NCBI GenBank assembly: GCA_000169355.1
Contig: AAXX01000001.1
Span: forward strand, 496,001-560,000
Reading direction: 5' to 3'
Source: Flavobacteria bacterium BAL38
GTDB taxonomy: Bacteria; Bacteroidota; Bacteroidia; Flavobacteriales; Flavobacteriaceae
Length of the DNA stretch: 64,000 bases
The position numbers and the translations under genes are program-made. The notes under the pieces are model-generated. The model did no database searches, was not told the DNA's origin, and was given only the letters and a program-made list of their open reading frames with translations. Shown here one piece after another: positions 46,475-56,046 of this stretch (the stretch's first letter is position 1; each line of letters starts with the position of its first letter).

Positions 46475-47248
46475 TTAATATACTTTATTGATTGATAAAA
46501 AATAATTAATATGTTTTTTTGACCAAAAAGGTTCAATTTGTCTTCTATTTATTACCTTATTGTTCATTGAAAAATATTTTTTATAGTTTGTTCCACTATA
46601 AACAAAATCATGATACTGGTTTGTTATTTGGAGTGCCTTTTCAGAAAAATGCTGCATTTGTCCATACGTCCATGCAAAATAATTACAATTATAATCTAAT
46701 CTATTCTCAAGAATTTTTTTATTCTCCTTTAATTGAAACTCTAACTCATCTTCATTTAAATCCGCCATATTTAAATGATCTAAATTATGTGACCCAATTA
46801 AATGCCCTCTATTATGTAAATCTTTGACCTGCTCCCAAGACATCGGTTTTTTAGTAAAAATTTTAACTCTTTTGTTAAATTCATTTTGATATTCAGTAGT
46901 AGAATCAATAAAATTGGCATTAATAAAAAAGGCTCCTTTACATTCATACTTTTCCAATAAAGGCGCTATAACAGAGTGGCATTCTTCAAAACCATCATCA
47001 AAAGTTAAAGCCACAAAAACTTTACCAGAAGAAGTTTGTTTATCTATTATCATTTGGGTAGCTTTCTCTAAAGAAATTATCTTTGCATTTTTAGTAATAA
47101 TTTTTAAAAACTGTTCAAAAGTTTTCCTGTCAAAATCTGACACTTCATTTGGTGAGGCAAAGTGTGCATTAATAATATGTATTCCTGGCATTGGCTTTTT
47201 TATTGAACCAAGTATATTTAGATAAATGTTTCTTAATAATTTTCTCAT
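46475..47248 (-). CDS. polysaccharide deacetylase family protein (NodB homology)
   Basis: 257 residues. The metal-site motifs are VALTFDDGFEE (motif 1, with the catalytic and metal Asp) and GSHNLDHLNM (motif 2, HxxxH type); NYFAWTYGQM is a late motif. These enzymes remove N-acetyl groups from sugars. No signal peptide is present, so it would act in the cytoplasm on a lipid-linked intermediate, or on a glycan still attached to a carrier. It lies 2 bp after the GNAT gene. Confidence 0.85.
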   Translation of the reverse strand: MRKLLRNIYLNILGSIKKPMPGIHIINAHFASPNEVSDFDRKTFEQFLKIITKNAKIISLEKATQMIIDKQTSSGKVFVALTFDDGFEECHSVIAPLLEKYECKGAFFINANFIDSTTEYQNEFNKRVKIFTKKPMSWEQVKDLHNRGHLIGSHNLDHLNMADLNEDELEFQLKENKKILENRLDYNCNYFAWTYGQMQHFSEKALQITNQYHDFVYSGTNYKKYFSMNNKVINRRQIEPFWSKKHINYFLSINKVY

Positions 47249-47250
47249 TC

Positions 47251-48210
47251 TTAATATGTATGATAATTAATAGCTGATAATTCTATACTTTCAAAATTAA
47301 ATTGATCTCCTTGATTAATTATTTTATAAGTTACATTAGTTTTACTTGGTACTTTTATAAATAACAATCGTGCTATATTTTTTCTAATTTTATTTTTCTT
47401 AGATATTGGAAAGCTAATAATATCATAATTAGTTTTCTTTTTGTACTCTTTTATTAGGTCCGAAATCGATATGTTTTTTTGTGACTTATTTTTTACCGTC
47501 AACACTTGACTCTCTTTCAAACCACCTCTATAGCCAACCCTAGCAATTGAAAATAAGTCATCATTATTTATAATTGCATACTCGGACATTGGATATTTAA
47601 AAAATCTCCATTCAATATATTTTTCATTTAAAATGGATTCAAAAGATAAATTATCCTTATTAAAATCATTTAATAAAGATAATTTATCTTTATTTAGAGA
47701 CTTTAAATTGCTTGGATTAGGTAAAAAAGATTTTCTAATATCTCTTATATTAAATAAAATTTTAAAAAAATCACTACCCTTTATCCAATACTCAGAACAG
47801 TCTATACTCCTCCAACCACTCTTTTTAAAGCCTGGTAAACTATTTGAATTTGGAAAGTTTAGCAAAAATTTAATTCCTCTATTACGAGACTCAGTTTCAG
47901 CTAAGTCAATTAATTTTTTAAATATTCCTTTCCCTTGATAATTTGGATGTACAAAAGTTTCAAATGACATTGCTGCCTTAATTGTATTTTCCTGACAAAC
48001 AAAATCTTGCATTCCTAATGCAACACATCCAACGATAACATTATCCTCCATAGCACAAGCTAAAATTGACTCTCCAAAAGGATTGTCTCTAAATTTCCAA
48101 TAGAACCACTCATCATCCTTAATGGTTTGATTGTGTGCTAATGAAGCTGAACTTAGAAAACTACTTACTAAATTATTTTGCGTTTCGAAATTGAATATAA
48201 AAAAAGTCAT
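47251..48210 (-). CDS. GNAT-family acetyltransferase-like protein
   Basis: 319 residues. The acetyl-CoA site is visible as ETFVHPNYQGKGIFKKLIDL (about residues 95-115) followed by GIKFLLNFPNSNSLPGFKKS, where GF follows the usual asparagine. The C-terminal 150 residues have no motif I recognise and could bind the glycan intermediate. It overlaps the polymerase gene by 4 bp. An N-acyl transfer to an amino sugar after deacetylation by the neighbouring NodB-type enzyme would make sense, but is inference. Confidence 0.75.
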   Translation of the reverse strand: MTFFIFNFETQNNLVSSFLSSASLAHNQTIKDDEWFYWKFRDNPFGESILACAMEDNVIVGCVALGMQDFVCQENTIKAAMSFETFVHPNYQGKGIFKKLIDLAETESRNRGIKFLLNFPNSNSLPGFKKSGWRSIDCSEYWIKGSDFFKILFNIRDIRKSFLPNPSNLKSLNKDKLSLLNDFNKDNLSFESILNEKYIEWRFFKYPMSEYAIINNDDLFSIARVGYRGGLKESQVLTVKNKSQKNISISDLIKEYKKKTNYDIISFPISKKNKIRKNIARLLFIKVPSKTNVTYKIINQGDQFNFESIELSAINYHTY

Positions 48211-49553
48211 TTTAAAAGTTTTATTGTTGTTTTTTTAAACAATACTGCACGTAAAAAAAAATAAAAAAATAAAATTCCCATAAAGTTCATTGAAGAAGTT
48301 ATAGGAGAACGTACGAAGAAAAAAACATATGAATATAATAATGCAGCAATTATAATATTATAACCTCCATCTCTAAATGCTTGATCTTTAAAAGCTTCTA
48401 AAATTTTCACAAAGTAACCTAATAAAAATATAAAAAAGAATGAAAACATTCCAAAATCTGCATAAAAATCTCCTGTAAATCCAAAAGAAGAACTATGTTC
48501 ATCTCCAAATCCAGATCTATACTTTCTTATAAGCCAATATCCTAGCATAGTCGGTTTATCAGGCCAAATAGAGCGAGGAATCCAAAAATATAAAATAAAA
48601 CTACTTGATTCTCCATATAAATGCTCGTGATTTTTAAAATACTTAAAAGATAAATCTGTCATATCAACAACCCCTTCAGGACTCATATATGGAACCATTA
48701 AACTTTGTAAATCTTTATTTTCTTCTTCAATCAAAATATTAAAACTTTCATCCTTTGTTACTGAAGATCTTAAATGCTTCATAAGGTTTGAAGATATAAC
48801 CAGAGAAAAACATGCAAAAACAATTAAAACATATGTCTTAAAGGTCACTTTACTTTTAATAGTTTGACTTAATAAAACTAATGCAAAACCAATTAAAGAA
48901 AAAAGTAATGTAAACCTAGTTCCTTCTAAAAAGAGTACAATAAAAATTGGTAATGATAAAATTAAGGGTATATACCATTTATTTTTTTTATAAACATAGA
49001 AATAATATACTATTATAGCAGGCAGTATTAATCCTAAAGGATTAATAAATATTGTTGTAAATAGATTAGCCTCATCATTATTCTCAATTGCTGTATTTCT
49101 TCCTACTGAAAACGAAAATATAGCATCTTGTATTTTTAAAATGAAATATGCCACTACCAATACTAGTAATATTATTGGCGACAATTTGCTTCTCTTTTTT
49201 AACAGATAATTTTTCCTTTCCTTTACTTTAAAATTAAAACTAGAAATATTGTAACCAATGTTTACAACAATATTAGAAATAATAAGATATTTTATCACAT
49301 CAATTTTCCCATATGGAACAAAATATGGTAAAAACACTTCTGATAAAATAATAAATATAAATGCTCCATTCCATACATGAATTAAAAAAATCCTTTTGAC
49401 CTTAATAATTTCAAATGTAAGACTGAACAATAAATAATAAAAATATATTGAAGCTACTATATAATAATCATTAATAGATAATATTATTAATATCAAAAAA
49501 GTGGATATAAACAAATAAAAAATTTTATTTTTAAACTTACCCATTTCTATCAT
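48207..49553 (-). CDS. Wzy-like O-antigen/capsule repeat-unit polymerase
   Basis: 448 residues with about eleven membrane segments and a large periplasmic loop near residues 260-360 containing SSFILYFWIPRSIWPDKPTM and DEHSSSFGFTGDFYADFG. The pattern of a long loop ahead of the last helices with GxxGDxYADFG is typical of oligosaccharide repeat-unit polymerases. It overlaps the flippase gene by 17 bp, the common wzx-wzy coupling. Wzy sequences are poorly conserved, so the call rests on topology, that motif and context. Confidence 0.82.
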   Translation of the reverse strand: MIEMGKFKNKIFYLFISTFLILIILSINDYYIVASIYFYYLLFSLTFEIIKVKRIFLIHVWNGAFIFIILSEVFLPYFVPYGKIDVIKYLIISNIVVNIGYNISSFNFKVKERKNYLLKKRSKLSPIILLVLVVAYFILKIQDAIFSFSVGRNTAIENNDEANLFTTIFINPLGLILPAIIVYYFYVYKKNKWYIPLILSLPIFIVLFLEGTRFTLLFSLIGFALVLLSQTIKSKVTFKTYVLIVFACFSLVISSNLMKHLRSSVTKDESFNILIEEENKDLQSLMVPYMSPEGVVDMTDLSFKYFKNHEHLYGESSSFILYFWIPRSIWPDKPTMLGYWLIRKYRSGFGDEHSSSFGFTGDFYADFGMFSFFFIFLLGYFVKILEAFKDQAFRDGGYNIIIAALLYSYVFFFVRSPITSSMNFMGILFFYFFLRAVLFKKTTIKLLK

Positions 49554-50793
49554 TTTTAATCATTTTTAAAGCAAAATACATACTTGTCATCGAATAGATA
49601 CTCTGTGCTAAAATAACAACTATAGCTGCTCCTGTGCTTTTATACATATTAATTAAAAATAGTCCTATAATAAATGCTGTAATTGAAGATACCATAGCAA
49701 TTTTCATGTATAACTTATCTTTATTTTTTACAAGTAGATAATTTATCCCAAATGCCGATCGTATGGATAATAAAAGAGGCGTAAATGATAATATTTTAAG
49801 TGCAATTATACTATTTAACATTTCATCTCCAAATAAATAACCTACAATCCATTCTGAGAATAAGAAGCATATTAAACTCATAATACATCCACTAATTATT
49901 AATAAAAAAGATACAATCATTAACTTGTTGGATTTTCTATTAACATATGGATAAAAGACACTAGTGAGTATTTGATTCAATGACACAAACCCATTTGAAA
50001 TTTTATATGCACTATCAAAATAGGCAACTTGAGTTGTTGTTCCAAACAAACCTAACAAAAAGGTAGACGTGTTTACATAAAGCATTGGCATAACTAGAGT
50101 AACAAAGGAACTAAAGCTATTCTTCATTTGAAGTAAAATCTCATTAAATGAAATTTTAATAATCTTTAATTTAAAGATTTTAATTGCTAAAATAAAAGAA
50201 ATAACACCAGATATCAAAAACCCGAAAGCTTGAAATAGTCCAAGATAAATATAATCTGACTTCTCTTGAATGAATAGAAAAACTAATCCAAGATATGTTA
50301 ATTTTGAAACCACGTTAACTATGGTCATAAACTTCATTTTTTCCATACCTTGATATAACCATGTGGGATTTAAAATATCCCCAAAAACAATTAGATATGT
50401 AGTGTATAACAGAAATAATTCATTTTTAACATATATAAATGTTTCTGAAATAATTACTAAGATTAAAGTACATATAATAAAAATTGTCACTTTAGCTTGA
50501 ATAACTCTATTAAATATGATATTAACTTTCTCTTTATCATCTCTTACTTGTGCTATATCTCTTACTGCTGACAAACTAAAACCATATTGAGAAATGTATA
50601 AGAAATAGAAAATTATTGAATAAATAAATGCATAGGTACCATAATTTGATACACCAACAGTTTTAATTATATATGGCAATACAAGAAGTGGAATTAAAAA
50701 ATTCACCCCAGATAATAATGCTAATGAAAAAAAATTATTTAATAATACTCTCGTATCTTTATGTTGGGCGATTTTATTAATTTTACTTTTCAC
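49537..50793 (-). CDS. Wzx-like lipid-linked oligosaccharide flippase
   Basis: 418 residues with about twelve membrane helices and the MATE/Wzx opening NNFFSLALLSGVNFLIPLLV, LPYIIKTVGVSNYGTYAFIY and TWLYQGMEKMKF. It moves the undecaprenyl-linked repeat unit to the periplasmic face for Wzy. It is the second flippase-type gene of the window, the other being the ABC protein at 32728-34521. It lies 53 bp after the wecC-like gene. Confidence 0.9.
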   Translation of the reverse strand: MKSKINKIAQHKDTRVLLNNFFSLALLSGVNFLIPLLVLPYIIKTVGVSNYGTYAFIYSIIFYFLYISQYGFSLSAVRDIAQVRDDKEKVNIIFNRVIQAKVTIFIICTLILVIISETFIYVKNELFLLYTTYLIVFGDILNPTWLYQGMEKMKFMTIVNVVSKLTYLGLVFLFIQEKSDYIYLGLFQAFGFLISGVISFILAIKIFKLKIIKISFNEILLQMKNSFSSFVTLVMPMLYVNTSTFLLGLFGTTTQVAYFDSAYKISNGFVSLNQILTSVFYPYVNRKSNKLMIVSFLLIISGCIMSLICFLFSEWIVGYLFGDEMLNSIIALKILSFTPLLLSIRSAFGINYLLVKNKDKLYMKIAMVSSITAFIIGLFLINMYKSTGAAIVVILAQSIYSMTSMYFALKMIKNDRNG

Positions 50794-50846
50794 TATGCAA
50801 TCTTTTCTTTTCCTATTTATTATATGAAATATTCTTATACAAGAAA

Positions 50847-52061
50847 TTATTTATTTGTAACTCCACAGAAATCTAATACAATTTTATCATTGAAAATTTC
50901 TAATCCTTTAAATTCATCATGAGCTACTAAAAACACTATAATATCAGCTTTTTCTACAGCTTCTCTATAATTAGTTATTTTAAAAACTTGATGGTCTTCA
51001 ATATTTGGTTCTACAATATAATATTGTTCATCTTGCGCATCTTGTAATACTTTTTGAGCTATATATTTTGCTGGTGATTCTCTTAAATCATCAATATTAG
51101 GTTTAAAAGCTAGTCCCATTATTGCTACACTTGGCTTTCTTCCCTCTTTTATTTGAAATTCTAATTTTGCCGTTTTTACTTGCTCTGCACACCAAAATGA
51201 TTTGTAATTATTTACCTCTCTTGCAGAAGCAATTATTTTAGATTCCATAGGGTAATCAGCCACTATAAAATAAGGATCAACTGCAATACAATGTCCTCCT
51301 ACTCCACAACCGGGTTGCAAAATATTTACTCTTGGGTGTTTATTAGCTAATTTTATTAATTCCCAAACATTTATGTCAGCTTTAGCACAAATTAATGATA
51401 ATTCATTTGCAAAGGCAATTTGAACATCTCTTGAAGAGTTTTCTGTTAATTTACACATTTCTGCTGTTCGAGCATTAGTAGCATGTAATTCTCCTTTAAC
51501 AAATTGGCTATAAAACGCAATCGATTTTTGTGTTGAAACCTCATCAACTCCACCAATGACACGATCATTATGAACCAATTCATACATAACATTACCTGGC
51601 AGAACTCTTTCAGGGCAATAAGCTAAATAAATTTTACCTTTTAATTCTGGTCTTTCAGAAAAAATATAATTCATCATCTTTTCAGTAGTTCCAATTGGTG
51701 AGGTAGATTCAATTATATACAAGTCTCCTTCTTTCAAAAAAGGTATAATTGCTTTAGTTGCTGCCTGTACAAATGAGATATCTGGTTCATTTTTAGCTTT
51801 AAAAGGTGTAGGAACTACAATTAAATAAACATCTGCTTCTATTGGTTTTGTATCTGCTTTAAGGAATCCATTTGCAACCGCTTTATCAACCGCTTCATCC
51901 AAACTTGGTTCAACAATATGTATTTTTCCTGCATTTATGGTATCTACTACTTTTTGATTTACATCAACACCATGTACTGGTATATTATTATTAGCTATTA
52001 AGGCTGATGTTGGCAAACCAATATAGCCTAATCCAATAGTTACTACTTTTTGTTGACTCAT
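50847..52061 (-). CDS. wecC: UDP-N-acetyl-D-mannosamine dehydrogenase (WecC)
   Basis: 404 residues. The NAD site reads VTIGLGYIGLPTSALIANNN, then PTPFKAKNEPDISFVQAAT and ESTSPIGTTEKMM. The catalytic Cys is in PGCGVGGHCIAVDPYFIV (near residue 258), and GLAFKPNIDDLRESPA begins the C-terminal UDP-binding domain. It oxidises UDP-ManNAc twice to UDP-ManNAcA. The WecB gene follows 3 bp downstream, supporting this substrate over UDP-glucose. Confidence 0.92.
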   Translation of the reverse strand: MSQQKVVTIGLGYIGLPTSALIANNNIPVHGVDVNQKVVDTINAGKIHIVEPSLDEAVDKAVANGFLKADTKPIEADVYLIVVPTPFKAKNEPDISFVQAATKAIIPFLKEGDLYIIESTSPIGTTEKMMNYIFSERPELKGKIYLAYCPERVLPGNVMYELVHNDRVIGGVDEVSTQKSIAFYSQFVKGELHATNARTAEMCKLTENSSRDVQIAFANELSLICAKADINVWELIKLANKHPRVNILQPGCGVGGHCIAVDPYFIVADYPMESKIIASAREVNNYKSFWCAEQVKTAKLEFQIKEGRKPSVAIMGLAFKPNIDDLRESPAKYIAQKVLQDAQDEQYYIVEPNIEDHQVFKITNYREAVEKADIIVFLVAHDEFKGLEIFNDKIVLDFCGVTNK

Positions 52062-52064
52062 AAT

Positions 52065-53186
52065 TTAATATTCTTTAATATATTTTACTATTCTCTCACA
52101 AGCTTTACCATCTCCATACGGGTTATGCAAAGCACTCATTTGTTGGTATCTATCTTTATTATTTAATAAATCTAAACACTCTTTTATTATTTTTTCTTTA
52201 TCCGTTCCTACTAAAATAACGGTGCCAGCTTCAACAGCCTCAGGTCTTTCAGTAGTATCTCGCATAACTAAAACTGGCTTTCCTAAACTCGGTGCTTCTT
52301 CTTGAACTCCTCCACTGTCTGTTATTATGATGTAAGATTGATTCATTAACCATACAAAAGCTGGATAGGCTAATGGATTAATCAGTTTTATATTTGAGAT
52401 GCTTCCTAAAATTTCATAAACAGGGCCTTTTACATTAGGATTCAAATGTACTGGATAAATAATTTGAACTTCTGGATTTGAAATGGCAATTTCCTTTAAA
52501 GCTGCACATATATTGATGAATCCATCTCCATGATTTTCTCTTCTATGACCCGTTACTAAGATAATCTTTTTATTGAAATCAACTGTTGATTTTAAAAATT
52601 CAATTTCTTCATTTTCAATGGAAGTAACTTTATCTGAACTCTGCAATAAAGCATCAATCACTGTATTTCCTGTAATTAATATAGAAGTTTCTGGTATATT
52701 TTCTAAAAGTAAATTTTCTTTTGAAGTGATAGTAGGTGCAAAATGTATGTCAGCAATTCTACCTGTAACTTGTCTATTCATCTCTTCTGGAAAAGGAGAA
52801 TATTTATTATGCGTTCTTAAACCAGCTTCTACATGACATACTTTTGCGCCTGCATAAAAAGCGGCAATACTTGTGGCCATTGTTGTGGAAGTATCTCCAT
52901 GAACATAGGCAAAATCAGGTTTAAATTCCTCTAAAATTGGTTTTAAACCTAAGATAATATCTGAGGTCAAAGAATATAAATTTTGATTAGGTTTCATTAA
53001 ATCTAAATCATAATCAGGTGTGATTTCAAAGAAATTCAATACTTGATCCAACATTTCTCTGTGTTGTGCGGTTACACATACCCGGGTTTCAAAATGTTCT
53101 TTGTCTTTTAAAAATTCCTTAACTAAAGGAGCCATTTTAATGGCTTCAGGTCTAGTGCCGAAGACGATTAGGTTTTTTATCATCAA
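52065..53186 (-). CDS. wecB: UDP-N-acetylglucosamine 2-epimerase, non-hydrolysing (WecB)
   Basis: 373 residues. Family motifs are [88 protein letters not shown] and [20 protein letters not shown]. It interconverts UDP-GlcNAc and UDP-ManNAc, feeding WecC. The adjacent gene order wecB then wecC on the transcript is the classical ManNAcA module. Confidence 0.95.
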   Translation of the reverse strand: MMIKNLIVFGTRPEAIKMAPLVKEFLKDKEHFETRVCVTAQHREMLDQVLNFFEITPDYDLDLMKPNQNLYSLTSDIILGLKPILEEFKPDFAYVHGDTSTTMATSIAAFYAGAKVCHVEAGLRTHNKYSPFPEEMNRQVTGRIADIHFAPTITSKENLLLENIPETSILITGNTVIDALLQSSDKVTSIENEEIEFLKSTVDFNKKIILVTGHRRENHGDGFINICAALKEIAISNPEVQIIYPVHLNPNVKGPVYEILGSISNIKLINPLAYPAFVWLMNQSYIIITDSGGVQEEAPSLGKPVLVMRDTTERPEAVEAGTVILVGTDKEKIIKECLDLLNNKDRYQQMSALHNPYGDGKACERIVKYIKEY

Positions 53187-53602
53187 TTATACATTTGTTT
53201 AATAGCAATCTCTTTACGCAACCCACTACTCGAAAAACGATGGTCTCTTTTGTTGTAATAGAGCTCAATTCCTTTTTCTTCGCAATAGGTTTTACCGGTA
53301 AAATTTTGGTCTCGGTATTCTTCCCCAATGATGCGTACGTCTATTTTAAAAGCACGAAGGATATCTTCTAAATCTTGCTCCGTGGCATAGGGTACTATTT
53401 CATCTACGTGTTTACACCCTTTTAATTGAATAAAACGTTCCACTACAGTTTGTGTGGGTTTGTTTTTATCTGGACGGTCTAGGGTTGGATCGGTTTGCAA
53501 CCCACAAATTAGATAGTCGCATTGGCGTTTTGCATCTTCCAGCATTTTGATGTGGCCAGCATGGAGTAGATCAAAGGCGCTAAAGGTAATTCCTATTTTC
53601 AT
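53183..53602 (-). CDS. TagD-like cytidylyltransferase (nucleotidyltransferase, HxGH type)
   Basis: 139 residues. The nucleotide site is [20 protein letters not shown] and the C-terminal KMSKS-like element is [12 protein letters not shown]. The protein has the size of glycerol-3-phosphate cytidylyltransferases, but no glycerol-phosphate transferase gene is seen, so another phosphorylated substrate is possible. It overlaps wecB by 4 bp. Its start lies directly behind a stretch of seven-base repeats (53611-53727). Its G+C looks higher than that of the genes after it. Confidence 0.85.
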   Translation of the reverse strand: MKIGITFSAFDLLHAGHIKMLEDAKRQCDYLICGLQTDPTLDRPDKNKPTQTVVERFIQLKGCKHVDEIVPYATEQDLEDILRAFKIDVRIIGEEYRDQNFTGKTYCEEKGIELYYNKRDHRFSSSGLRKEIAIKQMYN

Positions 53603-53610
53603 ATTTTTTT

Positions 53611-53727
53611 TGGTCGTTGTTCGATGTTCGTTGTTCGTTTTTCGTTTTTCGATGCTCGATGTTCGTTGGTCGATTTTCGATTTTCGATGATCGGAAATCG
53701 GTTGTCGAATTTCGTTGTTCGTTGTTT
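53611..53727 (-). repeat. low-complexity heptamer repeat before the tagD-like gene
   Basis: On the transcript strand it reads as imperfect copies of CGAACAA, CGAACAT and CGAAAAA and ends about 8 bp before the ATG at 53602. Two similar stretches precede the starts at 54806 and 55837. Nothing else fills this part of the gap. Confidence 0.8.
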
Positions 53728-53760
53728 ATCTTAGGTTTTGCTTTTTAGTTAACGATTTAA

Positions 53761-53830
53761 AACACCCCTTAACCGAAGCTCTCGCTTCTCCTCTTAATAT
53801 CAAACCTCAAGGGGACAATTTATTCTAAGA
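53761..53830. repeat. dispersed palindromic repeat, copy 1
   Basis: AACACCCCTTAACCGAAGCT, then the small palindrome GAAGCTCTCGCTTC and CCTCAAGGGGACAATTTATT. Related copies lie at 56047-56157 and, inverted, at 63758-63798. The CCTCAAGGGG part is itself a hairpin. It ends 8 bp after the stop of the epimerase gene on the minus strand. Confidence 0.7.
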
Positions 53831-53837
53831 CGATTGT

Positions 53838-54806
53838 TTACTTTAAATGCTCCCAATACCATGAAACGGCTTCTTTTATACCTTGTTCTATGGAATATTT
53901 AGGGCTGTATCCTAAATTCTTTTTTGCTTTTTCAATACTAGCTAATGAATGGGGAATATCTCCCGCTCGATTGGGACCATGTAATACTTCTACCTCAGCA
54001 ATTTTAGGATCAAACTGGACTAAATTATCTTTTAACAATTGTACTAATTGTGCAAGGGTAGTTCTGTCGCCATAAGCCGTATTGTAAACTGTATTGATGG
54101 CTTGTGTATTTTTTGTTAGCATGGCCAATTCATTCATTTGAATGACGTTATCGATGTAGGTAAAATCTCTTGAAAAGTTTCCATCACCATTTATTACAGG
54201 TGATTCATGGCTCATAAATTGCTTCACAAACAAAGGAATTACAGCTGCATACGCTCCGTTAGGATCTTGACGACGACCAAATACATTGAAATAGCGAAGA
54301 CCTATCGTTTCTATTCCATAGGTTTTACTAAAGATATCTGCATACAATTCGTTGACGTATTTTGTAATGGCATAAGGAGACAAAGGTTTTCCAATAACGT
54401 CCTCCACTTTAGGTAATCCTTGTGAATCTCCATAGATAGAAGAACTTGCCGCATACACAAATCGTTTTACTTTTGCATCTCGAGCAGCAACTAACATGTT
54501 TAAAAAACCGGTCACATTAACCTCGTTGGAAGTAATAGGATCTTTTAACGAACGTGGAACCGAACCCAATGCTGCTTGATGTAGTACATAATCAACTCCC
54601 TCCGTTGCTTTTTGACAATCTTGTAAATTACGAATATCGCCTTCCAGTAAGGTAAAGTTTTTATTTTCTAAAAAAGGTGCAATGTTATGGCGGTGTCCGG
54701 TTGCAAAATTATCTAAACATACAACTTGATTTCCTTTGTTTAAAAAGTATTCGCATAAATTGGATCCTATGAATCCGGCTCCTCCTGTGATTAGTATTTT
54801 ATTCAT
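53838..54806 (-). CDS. UDP-N-acetylglucosamine 4-epimerase, WbpP-like SDR
   Basis: 322 residues, an extended short-chain dehydrogenase. Motifs are ILITGGAGFIGSNLCEYFLN, VCLDNFATGHRHNIAPFLE, LHQAALGSVPRSLKDPITSN, ASSSIYGDSQGLPKVED and the catalytic SPYAITKYVNELYADIF (YxxxK). The GSVPRS loop and ATGHxHN are typical of WbpP/Gne enzymes that interconvert UDP-GlcNAc and UDP-GalNAc or their uronates. With WecB/WecC nearby it could also act on an acid. It starts 1 bp from a heptamer repeat. Confidence 0.88.
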   Translation of the reverse strand: MNKILITGGAGFIGSNLCEYFLNKGNQVVCLDNFATGHRHNIAPFLENKNFTLLEGDIRNLQDCQKATEGVDYVLHQAALGSVPRSLKDPITSNEVNVTGFLNMLVAARDAKVKRFVYAASSSIYGDSQGLPKVEDVIGKPLSPYAITKYVNELYADIFSKTYGIETIGLRYFNVFGRRQDPNGAYAAVIPLFVKQFMSHESPVINGDGNFSRDFTYIDNVIQMNELAMLTKNTQAINTVYNTAYGDRTTLAQLVQLLKDNLVQFDPKIAEVEVLHGPNRAGDIPHSLASIEKAKKNLGYSPKYSIEQGIKEAVSWYWEHLK

Positions 54807-54807
54807 T

Positions 54808-54896
54808 TGTTCGGTGGTCGATGTTCGGTGTTCGGTTGTCGGTGGTCGGTTGTTGGTTGTTGGTTGTTGGTTGTTGGTTGGTGGTTGTCGGTGTTC
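54808..54896 (-). repeat. low-complexity heptamer repeat before the epimerase gene
   Basis: The transcript strand reads CCAACAACCAACAACCAACA in a run of five or so CCAACAA units, flanked by CCGACAA and CCGAACA variants, and ends one base before the ATG at 54806. No Shine-Dalgarno sequence is present. Between it and the next gene (54897-54989) is plain spacer. Confidence 0.82.
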
Positions 54897-54989
54897 AAAT
54901 AGTCTTATTGTGTTGTTTTTTCACGGCTTCGCCTGGTGAGTCACAGGGTGTCTGCTCACTTTAGAATGGCTATGGCACTGCTTTTGAGG

Positions 54990-55502
54990 CTAGGCCTCGG
55001 TATTCTCAAAAATCAACAAACCCGCTCCTTGGTAGGATTGGGTGAGTAAGAAGCGGACTTCCTTATGGATTTCGTTTTTAATTTTTAGGGCAAGATGCTC
55101 GATGTAATCGGTGTTTAAGGACGGACCTTCTATAACAATATCGATGGTACCCGAATCCATTCCTTGGGCATAATCGCCGGTGATGAAAATTCGGGAAACG
55201 ACTCCCATTCGTTCCAAAACCTGCACAATAATTTGATCAATTCCTAGGTGTTTGCGCACCATTAGTTGGAGCGTTGCAAATAACGGATGGGCCGTATTGG
55301 CCTTGTACATGACTTTGGCTTCGGTAACATCGCGAAGGATGTAGCCTGCTTCACTCAAGTTGTTCAACTCTTTCCGTATGGCGTTGGTATTTTCCTGCAT
55401 TTCTTGCGCCAAGCCACGCAAATATCCTTCATTGGCTGCGTTTATAAAAAACTTAACCAACAAACGAACACGGGTTTTTGACGTAATGAGGCTGTCGAGC
55501 AT
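54990..55502 (-). CDS. winged-helix transcriptional regulator with nucleotidyltransferase-like domain
   Basis: 170 residues from the ATG at 55502; the longer frame would begin with TTG at 55532. Residues 1-75 form a winged helix (MLDSLITSKTRVRLLVKFFI, LRGLAQEMQENTNAIRKELN, NLSEAGYILRD). The rest resembles a small nucleotidyltransferase-like fold (VVSRIFITGDYAQGMDSGTI, DIVIEG), with a degenerate GSRARG-type site. Regulators of this kind sit at the head of polysaccharide loci in flavobacteria. DNA target unknown. The G+C looks clearly above that of its surroundings. Confidence 0.8.
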   Translation of the reverse strand: MLDSLITSKTRVRLLVKFFINAANEGYLRGLAQEMQENTNAIRKELNNLSEAGYILRDVTEAKVMYKANTAHPLFATLQLMVRKHLGIDQIIVQVLERMGVVSRIFITGDYAQGMDSGTIDIVIEGPSLNTDYIEHLALKIKNEIHKEVRFLLTQSYQGAGLLIFENTEA

Positions 55503-55567
55503 AATTCCATTTTGAATAACAAAAGTACTCAATTTTATACTATAATTAAGAAATTTATGTCTTTTTT

Positions 55568-55837
55568 TTATAGGGAGGCTAAATAAAAATTAAATTTCAT
55601 CACATTCGCCTTTAAAATATCTTTTTCTTCTTTTGGAATGGGAATATTTTTGACTTTATTGTCTTTGTATGTAACTTTTAACACATAAGCACGAAACCAT
55701 TTTATACCGAATAAACTAAGCCATTTTAAAGCTTTTCTTTCTTGGTATTTTATGTTAACTCTAAGTATGAATGGCCATGTTTCTTTTGGAATATAACATT
55801 CAAACATTGCATTGAGAGTGTTGGTAGTGTTTTTCAT
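55568..55837 (-). CDS. small protein of unknown function
   Basis: 89 residues, basic, starting MKNTTNTLNAMFECYIPKET and containing a hydrophobic segment around WLSLFGIKWFRAYVLKV. I recognise no family. It starts directly behind a heptamer repeat (its ATG follows GAACAACGAACAAC) and lies 65 bp upstream of the regulator gene. The clear start, separate leader and codon use like the neighbours favour a real gene, but proof is lacking. Confidence 0.45.
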   Translation of the reverse strand: MKNTTNTLNAMFECYIPKETWPFILRVNIKYQERKALKWLSLFGIKWFRAYVLKVTYKDNKVKNIPIPKEEKDILKANVMKFNFYLASL

Positions 55838-55975
55838 GTTGTTCGTTGTTCGTTGTTCGATGGTCGATTTTCGGTGTTCGGTTATCGGTTGTAGGTTGTA
55901 GGTTGTATGTTGTCGGTTATCGGTTATCGGTTGTTGGTTGTAGGTTGTTGGTTGTCGATTTTCGATTTTCGGTGC
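55838..55975 (-). repeat. low-complexity heptamer repeat before the small unknown gene
   Basis: On the transcript strand CGAACAA units adjoin the ATG at 55837, preceded by CCGATAA, CCTACAA and CCAACAA variants. It is the longest of the three such stretches. Together with the palindromic repeat and a small reading frame it occupies the 593 bp up to the cpsB-like gene. Confidence 0.82.
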
Positions 55976-56046
55976 TTGGAAGTTAAATTTAATTTATTAA
56001 TACACTAATGAAAATCTGACTTGTGCTGTTTTTAGTTGAAGATTTT

